Positions 6,089 through 11,134 of a DNA stretch of 11,134 nucleotides are shown piece by piece. The notes beneath the pieces were generated by a model. The model was given only the letters and a program-made list of their open reading frames with translations. It had not been told where the DNA came from and did not search any database. The position numbers and the translations under genes were made by a program. Each line of letters begins with the position of its first letter. Position 1 is the stretch's first letter. The DNA comes from Comamonadaceae bacterium (GTDB lineage: Bacteria; Pseudomonadota; Gammaproteobacteria; Burkholderiales; Burkholderiaceae_C): positions 1 through 11,134 of the forward strand of contig CANIRI010000044.1 in assembly GCA_947469815.1 (NCBI GenBank), written 5' to 3'.

Positions 6089-6883
6089 ATGTCTTGGATT
6101 GCGCGCTGCCGCAAGGGCAGTTGGGTGCTGCTGGCCGCCTTGGCGGTCAGTACGCAGGCGTGGGCCTGGGGCTCGCAGGGACACCAGGTGGTGGCGGCCA
6201 TGGCCTGGGAGCTGCTGCAGCCCGCCACCCGGCAAGAGGTCAACCGGCTGTTGGCGCTGGAGCCCGGCGAGACGCTGGAGTCGCTCTCGACCTGGGCTGA
6301 CGAGCACCGCAACCCTGCCACCGGGCCGTGGCATTACGTCAACTTTCCCCGAGGCAATTGCCACTATGACGCGCAGCGCGACTGCCGCGACGGCCACTGT
6401 GTTGTGTCGGCGATTGAGCGTCAGCGCGCGGTGTGGGCGTCTAATGCCGACGACAAAACGCGCCTTAAAGCCCTGAAGTACCTGGTTCACTTGGTGGCTG
6501 ACATCCACCAACCGCTGCACGCCGGCTACCGCGATGACCGAGGCGGCAACCAGTTCCAACTGCGCGCTTTCATGCGTGGCAGCAACCTGCACGCAGTGTG
6601 GGACAGCGGCCTGCTGCGTCAGGTCGATCTGGAGAACCAGGCTCTGGTGGCGCTGCTTGAAAAAATGCCGACGGGCAGCGTCAAACTCCAAGCCTCCATG
6701 GCCGAAGCGGCCGAAGAGTCCTGCCGCTTGGTCGCCGCGCCCGGCTTTTATCCGCCGGACCAGGTAGACCACGACTATTTCAAGCAGTTCTCACCGGTGA
6801 TGTTGGCGCGCTTGGCCACCGCCGCGCGGCGTCTGGCCTGGATGCTCGATAACACCGCGCGCCAGCCCCGATCCTTTTGGTGA
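6089..6883 (+). CDS. Secreted zinc-dependent S1/P1-family nuclease
   Basis: This is a predicted exported phosphodiesterase cutting single-stranded DNA/RNA, using a tri-zinc centre. From the ATG at 6089 the protein has 264 residues. Residues 1-26 form a signal peptide (RCRK, hydrophobic core, cleavage at AWA|W), which leaves Trp27 as the mature N-terminus. This is essential in the family, whose N-terminal Trp is itself a zinc ligand. All nine ligands of the P1 nuclease pattern are visible: Trp27, His32 (WGSQGH), Asp71 (WADEH), His82 (WHYVN), His134, Asp138 and His144 (LVHLVADIHQPLH), and His168 and Asp172 (NLHAVWD). An in-frame GTG at 6041 would add 16 residues, but it would bury the signal peptide and span the inverted repeat, so the ATG is preferred. 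It faces nth with only 15 bases between stops. It is likely for nutrient scavenging or nucleic-acid clearance. Confidence 0.93.
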   Translation: MSWIARCRKGSWVLLAALAVSTQAWAWGSQGHQVVAAMAWELLQPATRQEVNRLLALEPGETLESLSTWADEHRNPATGPWHYVNFPRGNCHYDAQRDCRDGHCVVSAIERQRAVWASNADDKTRLKALKYLVHLVADIHQPLHAGYRDDRGGNQFQLRAFMRGSNLHAVWDSGLLRQVDLENQALVALLEKMPTGSVKLQASMAEAAEESCRLVAAPGFYPPDQVDHDYFKQFSPVMLARLATAARRLAWMLDNTARQPRSFW

Positions 6884-6898
6884 GATGGGGCTGAGCGT

Positions 6899-7534
6899 TC
6901 AGGCGCTCGCTTTGGACCGGTAGCCGCACGCGTCTACCACCCCACAGGCTCCGCATAGCGGCTTGCGCGCCTGGCACACATAGCGCCCATGCAATATCAG
7001 CCAATGGTGCGCATCAACCAAAAATTCTGCCGGTATCCGCTTCAACAGCTTGCGCTCCACTTCCAGCGGCGTCTTGCCCGGGGCCATTCTGGTGCGGTTA
7101 CCCAGCCGGAAGATGTGGGTGTCCACGGCCATTGTCGGTTCGCCGAAAGCGACGTTGAGCACCACATTGGCGGTCTTGCGGCCCACGCCCGGCAGAGCCT
7201 CCAGGGCCTCGCGGCTACGCGGCACCTGCGCGCCGTGCTGTGCCACCAGAATCTCGCAGGTCTGCATCAGATGGCGGGCTTTGCTGCGGAACAAGCCAAT
7301 GGTCTGGATGTGGCGCTCTAACCCGGCAAGACCCAGAGCAATGATTTTTTGCGGGGTATTGGCCACCACAAACAGGCGGTCCGTAGCCTTGTTCACCCCC
7401 ACGTCCGTGGCCTGCGCCGAGAGCAGCACGGCGGCGAGCAGCTCGAACACGCTGGCGTAGTGCAGCTCGGTCTGCGGGTGTGGGTTGGCGTCACGCAGGC
7501 GGCTGAAAAAAGTGTGGATTTGGGCGGGTTTCAT
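6899..7534 (-). CDS. nth: Endonuclease III (DNA glycosylase/AP lyase)
   Basis: This base-excision repair enzyme removes oxidised pyrimidines and nicks at abasic sites. Its 211 residues are the same size as E. coli Nth. The helix-hairpin-helix LPGVGRKTANVVL (114-126) carries the catalytic Lys120, and VDTHIFRLGNR (137-147) carries the catalytic Asp138. Near the C-terminus Cys187, Cys194, Cys197 and Cys203 have the C-x6-C-x2-C-x5-C spacing of the [4Fe-4S] cluster. LLSAQATD (37-44) is also typical. It is convergent with the nuclease gene and divergent, with 72 bases between, from the aminotransferase gene, so it is probably a single-gene unit. No clear terminator is seen at its end; a 5-bp repeat GAGCG/CGCTC (6893-6908) overlaps the stop. 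Confidence 0.97.
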   Translation of the reverse strand: MKPAQIHTFFSRLRDANPHPQTELHYASVFELLAAVLLSAQATDVGVNKATDRLFVVANTPQKIIALGLAGLERHIQTIGLFRSKARHLMQTCEILVAQHGAQVPRSREALEALPGVGRKTANVVLNVAFGEPTMAVDTHIFRLGNRTRMAPGKTPLEVERKLLKRIPAEFLVDAHHWLILHGRYVCQARKPLCGACGVVDACGYRSKASA

Positions 7535-7606
7535 GCAGTGTGGGCTTCTCAGAGAGGGTCACAATAGGCGCTTTATTCGTTGCCTTTTCATTGGAAGATA
7601 CCGCAC

Positions 7607-8833
7607 ATGTCCAGCCCAAGCGTTCTGCCGTCCACACTGTCCTTTGCTGACCGCCTCAGCAACGTCGAAACCTCGGCCATCCGCGAGCTTTTCAAGCTGC
7701 TGGGCAAGCCCGGCATCATCAGCTTTGCCGGCGGCTTTCCGGACAGCGTCATGTTCGACGTCGAGGGCATCCGCGAGGCCGCTAACGCCGCGCTCAGCCA
7801 GGACCCCGGCGCTGCTTTGCAGTACGGCGCGACCGAGGGCTACGGCCCGCTGCGCACGCAAATTGCCGACTTCATGCAGCAAAAGGGTGTGCCCGATCTC
7901 ACGCCGGAGCAGCTCATCGTGACCACCGGCAGCCAACAGGCGCTGGACCTGCTGGGCAAGGTGCTGATCAACCCCGGCGACAAGGTGATCGTCGAAGGCC
8001 CGACCTTTCTGGCGACCATCAACTGCTTCCGCCTCTACGGCGCGAACCTGATCAGCGCGCCCGTGGACGGGCAGGGCGTGGACACCGATGCGTTGGAGCG
8101 GCTGATCGTGGAGCACCGGCCCAAGTTCGTCTACTTGATTCCCACTTTCGGCAACCCAAGCGGCGCGCTGCTCAGCTTGGCGCGGCGCCGTGCGGTACTG
8201 GAGATGGCGGTGAAGCACCAGGTTTTGGTGGTGGAAGACGACCCGTACGGCGACCTCTACTTCGGCGAGGCGCCACCGCCCAGCTTGCTGGCCTTGAGCA
8301 GCCAGGCGCCGGGCAGCCGGGCGCTGCTGGTGCACTGCGGCTCGCTGTCCAAGGTGCTGTCGCCCGGCCTGCGCGTGGGCTGGATGGTCGGCCCACCCGA
8401 GCTGCTGGCCCGCGCCACCATGTGCAAGCAGTTCAGCGACGCGCACACCAGCACCTTCGCCCAAGCCACCGCCGCCCAGTACCTGATGGCCGGCCGCATG
8501 CCGGCCACCCTGGCTACGGTGCGGGCGGTCTACGCCAAGCGCGCCCTGGCCATGGGGCAAGGGCTGCAGGCCGCGTTCGGCGAAGCGATGTCGTTCGTGC
8601 AACCCGAGGGCGGCCTGTTTTTCTGGGCCCGCCTGACCGGCGAAGGCGGCAAGCCCACCGACGCCGCAGCCTTCGCCCAGCGCGCCATCGCCCGCGGCGT
8701 AGCCTTTGTGCCGGGCACGCCTTTTTACTGCGCCAACCCCGACCCGGCCACGCTGCGCCTGAGCTTTGCCACGGTGGGCGAGGAAAAAATTGCCGAGGGG
8801 ATTGGGCGGCTGGCGCTGGCGCTGGAGGGTTGA
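7607..8833 (+). CDS. PLP-dependent aminotransferase, class I/II (2-aminoadipate transaminase/LysN-like)
   Basis: This is a fold-type I aminotransferase of 408 residues. In order: ISFAGGFPDS (38-47) typical of the LysN/KAT II group, YGATEGYGPLR (73-83), TTGSQQALDL (106-115) for PLP phosphate, Asn183 in FGNPSG, Asp211 and Tyr214 in VVEDDPYGDLYFG, Schiff-base Lys249 in CGSLSKVLSPGLRVGW (244-259), and the substrate-carboxylate Arg384 in LRLSF. The start at 7607 is chosen because GGAAG at 7593-7597 lies nine bases before it; the ATG at 7580 would only add nine residues. The exact amino donor cannot be read from sequence; 2-aminoadipate, branched-chain or aromatic amino acids are all possible. It has no operon partner and is followed after 79 bases by hicA. 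Confidence 0.92.
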   Translation: MSSPSVLPSTLSFADRLSNVETSAIRELFKLLGKPGIISFAGGFPDSVMFDVEGIREAANAALSQDPGAALQYGATEGYGPLRTQIADFMQQKGVPDLTPEQLIVTTGSQQALDLLGKVLINPGDKVIVEGPTFLATINCFRLYGANLISAPVDGQGVDTDALERLIVEHRPKFVYLIPTFGNPSGALLSLARRRAVLEMAVKHQVLVVEDDPYGDLYFGEAPPPSLLALSSQAPGSRALLVHCGSLSKVLSPGLRVGWMVGPPELLARATMCKQFSDAHTSTFAQATAAQYLMAGRMPATLATVRAVYAKRALAMGQGLQAAFGEAMSFVQPEGGLFFWARLTGEGGKPTDAAAFAQRAIARGVAFVPGTPFYCANPDPATLRLSFATVGEEKIAEGIGRLALALEG

Positions 8834-8845
8834 GCGCCGGATAGC
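8830..8845. repeat. Imperfect direct repeat, left of hicAB
   Basis: TTGAGCG-ccg-GATAGC here matches TTGAGCGGATAGC at 9563-9575 except for a three-base insertion. Each copy begins in the stop codon of a gene, and together they bracket the hicAB module. This may be a mark of insertion or chance. Confidence 0.3.
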
Positions 8846-8879
8846 GCAGTGCAAGCCTAAAAGGGTCCGGTTTCGGCCT

Positions 8880-8912
8880 GCGATCGATATCGCCAGTGAT
8901 ACTATTCGTTGC
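8880..8912 (+). promoter_or_regulatory. hicAB promoter: extended -10 with adjacent palindrome
   Basis: TGATACTAT (8897-8905) is a good extended -10 (TGn plus TACTAT), with no recognisable -35 at the right distance. Transcription would begin about 8912-8913, at the hicA ATG itself. Just upstream GCGAT (8880-8884) and ATCGC (8889-8893) form an inverted repeat around CGAT, a plausible operator for the HicB ribbon-helix-helix domain. Promoter and operator are inferred from motif and position. Confidence 0.5.
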
Positions 8913-9149
8913 ATGGGATCAGGGGACAAAATTATTAGTGCGATGCGCAATAACCCGCGCGACTGGGCTATGGCGAAGCTGCTTACTGTGGCCAGTCATT
9001 ACGGCCTGGAGGTGCGAAGTGCCGGCGGTAGTCACCACGTGTTTTCGCATCCGTCGGTAAAGGATTCCTTGTCAGTTCCTGCCCGTCGCCCGATCAAGGC
9101 GATTTACGTCAAGCGCTTTGTCGCGCTGATTGATCAGATTCAGGAGTAA
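8913..9149 (+). CDS. hicA: HicA-family mRNA interferase toxin
   Basis: This 78-residue toxin has a small dsRBD-like fold that cleaves mRNA on translating ribosomes when not held by HicB. The family core is visible: a lysine/helix-rich N-terminal half (KIISAMRNNPRDWAMAKLLT), VRSAGGSHHVFSHP (34-47) with the catalytic His in GGSHHVF, and LSVPARRPIKAIYVKRFVAL (53-72). The start at 8913 gives the normal family length; an open frame extends further left but has neither family similarity nor a ribosome site. No Shine-Dalgarno precedes the ATG, and the likely transcription start lies at the ATG, so the mRNA may be leaderless. hicB follows three bases after the stop. This is the toxin-first order usual for hicAB. 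Confidence 0.92.
   Translation: MGSGDKIISAMRNNPRDWAMAKLLTVASHYGLEVRSAGGSHHVFSHPSVKDSLSVPARRPIKAIYVKRFVALIDQIQE
9142..9146 (+). promoter_or_regulatory. hicB ribosome binding site inside the end of hicA
   Basis: AGGAG in the last codons of hicA lies six bases before the GTG at 9153. It supports that start and suggests that the antitoxin is translated efficiently, and coupled to hicA, while hicA itself has no such site. Confidence 0.75.
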
Positions 9150-9152
9150 GCC

Positions 9153-9566
9153 GTGAACCTCAAGACCGTTGCCAAAGTTAAGCCCGTTTTTCCTTTCGAG
9201 TCGTACGCCTACTTTGTAAGCCCGATTCCGGCGGCAGACGGTGGCGGATTTATGTTCACCATGCCTGACCTTCCGGGCGTCATGGCAGATGGGGAGACCG
9301 AGGTTCAGGCGCTGGCCGATGGTCGCGAGGCCTTTATTGCCACCGTGAGCGCGATTGTGGATATGCGGCAGGAGGTGCCGGCCCCCGCGTTCAACTTGGA
9401 TGACTTCGCGCCCGCCTCTGCGTCTGGCAAGGTGCTGGCGCGTTTGCCACGCTCCATGCACCGGCAGCTGGCTGCGCGGGCTAAGACCGAGGGTGTATCG
9501 CTGAATTCCTTGGTGCTGGCGTTCATCGCGGAGGGACTGGGGCGGCGTACGGTAGTGAGTGCTTGA
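9153..9566 (+). CDS. hicB: HicB-family antitoxin with C-terminal ribbon-helix-helix domain
   Basis: This 137-residue antitoxin blocks HicA and represses the hicAB promoter. The N-terminal part is the partial RNase H fold: YAYFVSPIPAADGGGFMFTM (18-37), then PDLPGVMADGETEVQALADG (38-57), the family signature strand and helix. A Pro/Ala-rich linker (76-92) leads to the DNA-binding RHH segment GKVLARLPRSMHRQLAARAK (92-111) and VSLNSLVLAFIAEGLGRR (115-132). Translation starts at GTG, supported by the AGGAG six bases upstream. It is convergent with serB, with 42 bases between the stops and no clear terminator there. Confidence 0.93.
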   Translation: MNLKTVAKVKPVFPFESYAYFVSPIPAADGGGFMFTMPDLPGVMADGETEVQALADGREAFIATVSAIVDMRQEVPAPAFNLDDFAPASASGKVLARLPRSMHRQLAARAKTEGVSLNSLVLAFIAEGLGRRTVVSA

Positions 9567-9575
9567 GCGGATAGC
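9563..9575. repeat. Imperfect direct repeat, right of hicAB
   Basis: TTGAGCGGATAGC spans the hicB stop codon and matches the copy at 8830-8845, which has three extra bases in the middle. The module between them is about 0.73 kb. Confidence 0.3.
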
Positions 9576-9608
9576 AAATCCTCGTGATCGCGGGGTGTGT
9601 ACCGACCG

Positions 9609-10319
9609 TCAATCCACGCGTAGCACTTCCAGCAACCGGTCCAAGCCGCCTTCGTTGATAGCAACCATGGCCTTCGCGCGTACCGCCGGTTTGGCGTGAA
9701 AAGCAACCGACAGGCCCGCCGCGCCCATCATGGGCAAGTCGTTAGCACCGTCGCCCATGGCGATGGCCTGGGCGGGAAGAATCCCCATGTCGGCGCAGGT
9801 CTGCAGCAGCATGCGACGCTTCTCTTCGCCGTTGCAAATGTCCCCCCAGGGCTGGTCAACCATGTGCCCTGTCAGCGCGCCGTCGGTGACTTCCAGCACG
9901 TTGGAGCGCGTCCAGTCGATACGCAGGCGATCACGCACGGCGTCGGTAAAAAATGTGAAACCACCGCTGACCAACAGGGTTTTGAGGCCGGCAGCCTGGC
10001 AGGCCTGCACCAGTTCTGCCGCGCCGGGGTTGAGTCGCAGGCGCTGGTCCAGCACCTGTTGCATTTGGCCCAGCGTTACCCCTGCTAGCAGCCGCACGCG
10101 CTGGCGCAGGCTTTCCTTGTAGTCGGCAACCTCGCCGCGCATAGCCGCCTCGGTGATCGCCGCCACCTCGGTCTTGCGCCCAGCCGCGTCGGCAATCTCG
10201 TCAATGCACTCGATGTTGATCAGCGTGGAGTCCATGTCAAAGGCGATGAGCTTGAAGTCCGCAAGGCGCAGGGGCGGGGTGAAGCCTTGGAGGACGAGGC
10301 CGTGGGAGGGGGCCATCAT
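9609..10319 (-). CDS. serB: Phosphoserine phosphatase
   Basis: This HAD-superfamily phosphatase performs the last step of serine synthesis, O-phosphoserine to serine, with Mg2+. All four HAD motifs are present: DMDSTLI (28-34) with nucleophile Asp28 and acid/base Asp30, LVSGGF (116-121) with Ser118, Lys167 in EEKRRML, and GDGANDLPMM (189-198) with Asp190 and Asp194. Glu37 in the cap-adjacent IECIDE is also conserved. The 236-residue length is that of SerB proteins without the N-terminal ACT-like domain of E. coli SerB (322 residues). The start is one of two adjacent ATGs (10319, 10316); no Shine-Dalgarno is visible. It lies six bases after the vapC stop on the same strand, so it probably shares a transcript with vapBC or uses a promoter inside vapC. 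Confidence 0.96.
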   Translation of the reverse strand: MMAPSHGLVLQGFTPPLRLADFKLIAFDMDSTLINIECIDEIADAAGRKTEVAAITEAAMRGEVADYKESLRQRVRLLAGVTLGQMQQVLDQRLRLNPGAAELVQACQAAGLKTLLVSGGFTFFTDAVRDRLRIDWTRSNVLEVTDGALTGHMVDQPWGDICNGEEKRRMLLQTCADMGILPAQAIAMGDGANDLPMMGAAGLSVAFHAKPAVRAKAMVAINEGGLDRLLEVLRVD

Positions 10320-10325
10320 GTGCGG

Positions 10326-10754
10326 CTAGGTCGTCTCGACCAGCCAGTTTTCCAGCGCCAGGTCTGGTACGCGGCCGAAGTCGGCATCTGCGGTGATCAG
10401 AGTGGCACCCAATGCGAGGGCGTGGGCGGCGATGAGGGTGTCATTGGCACCGATGGGTGTGCCGGCTTTCTCCAGGTGGGTGCGTAGCCGGGCGTAATGG
10501 GGGCCGACGGCTGCATCCAGTGGCAGCACCGGCAGCTTATTCATCTGGATGTCGTAAGCGGTCTGCAGGCGGGATGTGCCATGCCGGGCTAAGCCAAACA
10601 GCAGTTCATATTGAACCACCACGCTCGTGACCAGCCTACAGTCAGGAAGGCGTTGGGCCCAGGCGCGCACGTTGGCGGTGATGGCGCCTGTGCGGTCTTT
10701 CATCAGTGCGCTGATGATGTTGGTGTCCAGCAGGTAGATGGAACCGGAGGTCAT
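10326..10754 (-). CDS. vapC: VapC-family PIN-domain ribonuclease toxin
   Basis: This 142-residue PIN-domain toxin is a Mg2+-dependent RNase that typically cleaves tRNA or rRNA. The acidic active-site set is visible: Asp10 in YLLDTNIIS, Glu50 in VVQYELLFGL, Asp105 in IGANDTLIAAHAL, and Asp123 or Asp125 in LITADADFGRV. The sequence is complete and looks functional. Its ATG overlaps the vapB stop in the four bases 10751-10754 (ATGA), with no strong ribosome site of its own, so translation should be coupled to the antitoxin. serB follows after six bases. Confidence 0.93.
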   Translation of the reverse strand: MTSGSIYLLDTNIISALMKDRTGAITANVRAWAQRLPDCRLVTSVVVQYELLFGLARHGTSRLQTAYDIQMNKLPVLPLDAAVGPHYARLRTHLEKAGTPIGANDTLIAAHALALGATLITADADFGRVPDLALENWLVETT

Positions 10755-11101
10755 GGTGTGTCTGGGCCAAAGTTAATGTCGTCCAGCGGCAGTAACCCCT
10801 CATCCCCGATGTCCGGAAACTCGTCCTCGCAAGGCCCTAGCTTTGCCAACTCATCCAAAACCGCAAGCAATGCGGCGGCACTGCCTTTTTCCAGCTTGGG
10901 TTTTTGGGGCTCAATAATCAGTTTGTTGCCGTCGCGGTAAATGATGGCGTCCACCCCCGGCAACTCAAACTCCTTGGGGATGCGCACTGCCTGGTTGGCA
11001 CCGTTCCTAAACAGCTTTACGGCCCTTGTGGGTGTGTCTACTGCGTAGGGGGCTATGCCTTCTGAATCAAATGTGCCAGGGGTGACGTTTGGTGTTGACA
11101 T
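10751..11101 (-). CDS. vapB: VapB-family antitoxin (AbrB/SpoVT type) with extended N-terminus
   Basis: This 116-residue antitoxin binds and inhibits VapC and should repress its own promoter. The AbrB-like swapped-hairpin DNA-binding domain is RAVKLFRNGANQAVRIPKEF (26-45), then ELPGVDAIIYRDGNKLIIEP (46-65). The acidic tail (about 90-116, EDEFPDIGDEGLLPLDDINF) would wrap the VapC active site. VapB proteins usually begin almost at the KLFxNG stretch and have 75-80 residues; here about 25 residues precede it. The start at 11101 is supported by GGAGG six bases upstream, so the extension is likely real. It is the first gene of the vapB-vapC-serB group; the promoter lies at or beyond the right edge. 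Confidence 0.9.
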   Translation of the reverse strand: MSTPNVTPGTFDSEGIAPYAVDTPTRAVKLFRNGANQAVRIPKEFELPGVDAIIYRDGNKLIIEPQKPKLEKGSAAALLAVLDELAKLGPCEDEFPDIGDEGLLPLDDINFGPDTP

Positions 11102-11107
11102 GGGCGA

Positions 11108-11112
11108 CCTCC
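11108..11112 (-). promoter_or_regulatory. Ribosome binding site of vapB
   Basis: The minus strand reads GGAGG, a near-perfect Shine-Dalgarno, six bases before the ATG. It is the strongest one in the vapB-vapC-serB group and decides the long vapB start. The remaining 22 bases to the edge are too few to place a promoter. Confidence 0.75.
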
Positions 11113-11134
11113 GGTTGAGCGTGGCTGTAATTTA

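Noticed and set aside
6893..6908. GAGCG/CGCTC repeat as a bidirectional terminator between the nuclease gene and nth
   Set aside because: The stem has only five pairs, overlaps the nth stop region, and has no T-run on either side.
7559..8950. Long open frame of 463 codons on the minus strand
   Set aside because: It lies opposite the aminotransferase gene, which has all catalytic motifs. The minus-frame product is rich in Gly, Ala, Arg, Gln and His without a recognisable domain, as expected for an antisense frame in GC-rich coding DNA.
1..11134. CRISPR array, tRNA or rRNA genes, insertion sequences, phage genes
   Set aside because: No regularly spaced repeats, no cloverleaf-like segment, no transposase or integrase reading frame, and almost all of the window is covered by complete ordinary genes.

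Overview
The window reads as a chromosomal segment of a betaproteobacterium, most likely Comamonadaceae (Rhodoferax/Polaromonas type). This is inferred from the moderately high GC, the codon use, and the protein families seen; no rRNA or other phylogenetic marker is present. There are thirteen protein-coding genes, one cut by the left edge. No tRNA, rRNA, CRISPR array, insertion sequence or phage gene was seen.

Left part (1-3130): a sugar-type ABC importer operon on the minus strand. The periplasmic binding protein (962-2092) comes first and the ATPase (896 to beyond base 1) second; the permease is presumably off the left edge. A GntR/FCD-type regulator is divergent (2405-3130). The 312-base control region between them carries two identical palindromes, TGTGATCACA, exactly 210 bp apart centre to centre, one in front of each transcription unit. 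This is the layout expected of an autoregulated, possibly looped, repressor circuit. A 15-bp hairpin between the binding-protein and ATPase genes probably tunes their relative expression.

Middle (3198-8833): housekeeping and metabolic genes. These are a type II NADH dehydrogenase closely resembling E. coli Ndh; serine-glyoxylate aminotransferase followed by a strong terminator; an exported zinc-dependent S1/P1-type nuclease with a 9-bp inverted repeat just before its start; endonuclease III, convergent with the nuclease; and, divergent from nth, a class I/II PLP aminotransferase of the 2-aminoadipate transaminase type.

Right part (8913-11134): two type II toxin-antitoxin modules flank phosphoserine phosphatase. 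hicAB runs rightward. vapBC runs leftward and is followed after only 6 bases by serB, so serB probably depends on transcription from or through vapBC. SerB makes serine and the SgaA-type enzyme uses serine, but the two lie about 4 kb apart in different units, so a functional link is only metabolic.

No clearly new multi-gene system is visible. The best leads are the paired operators, the unusual ABC signature of the ATPase, the hairpin in front of the nuclease gene, and the TA-serB-TA arrangement.
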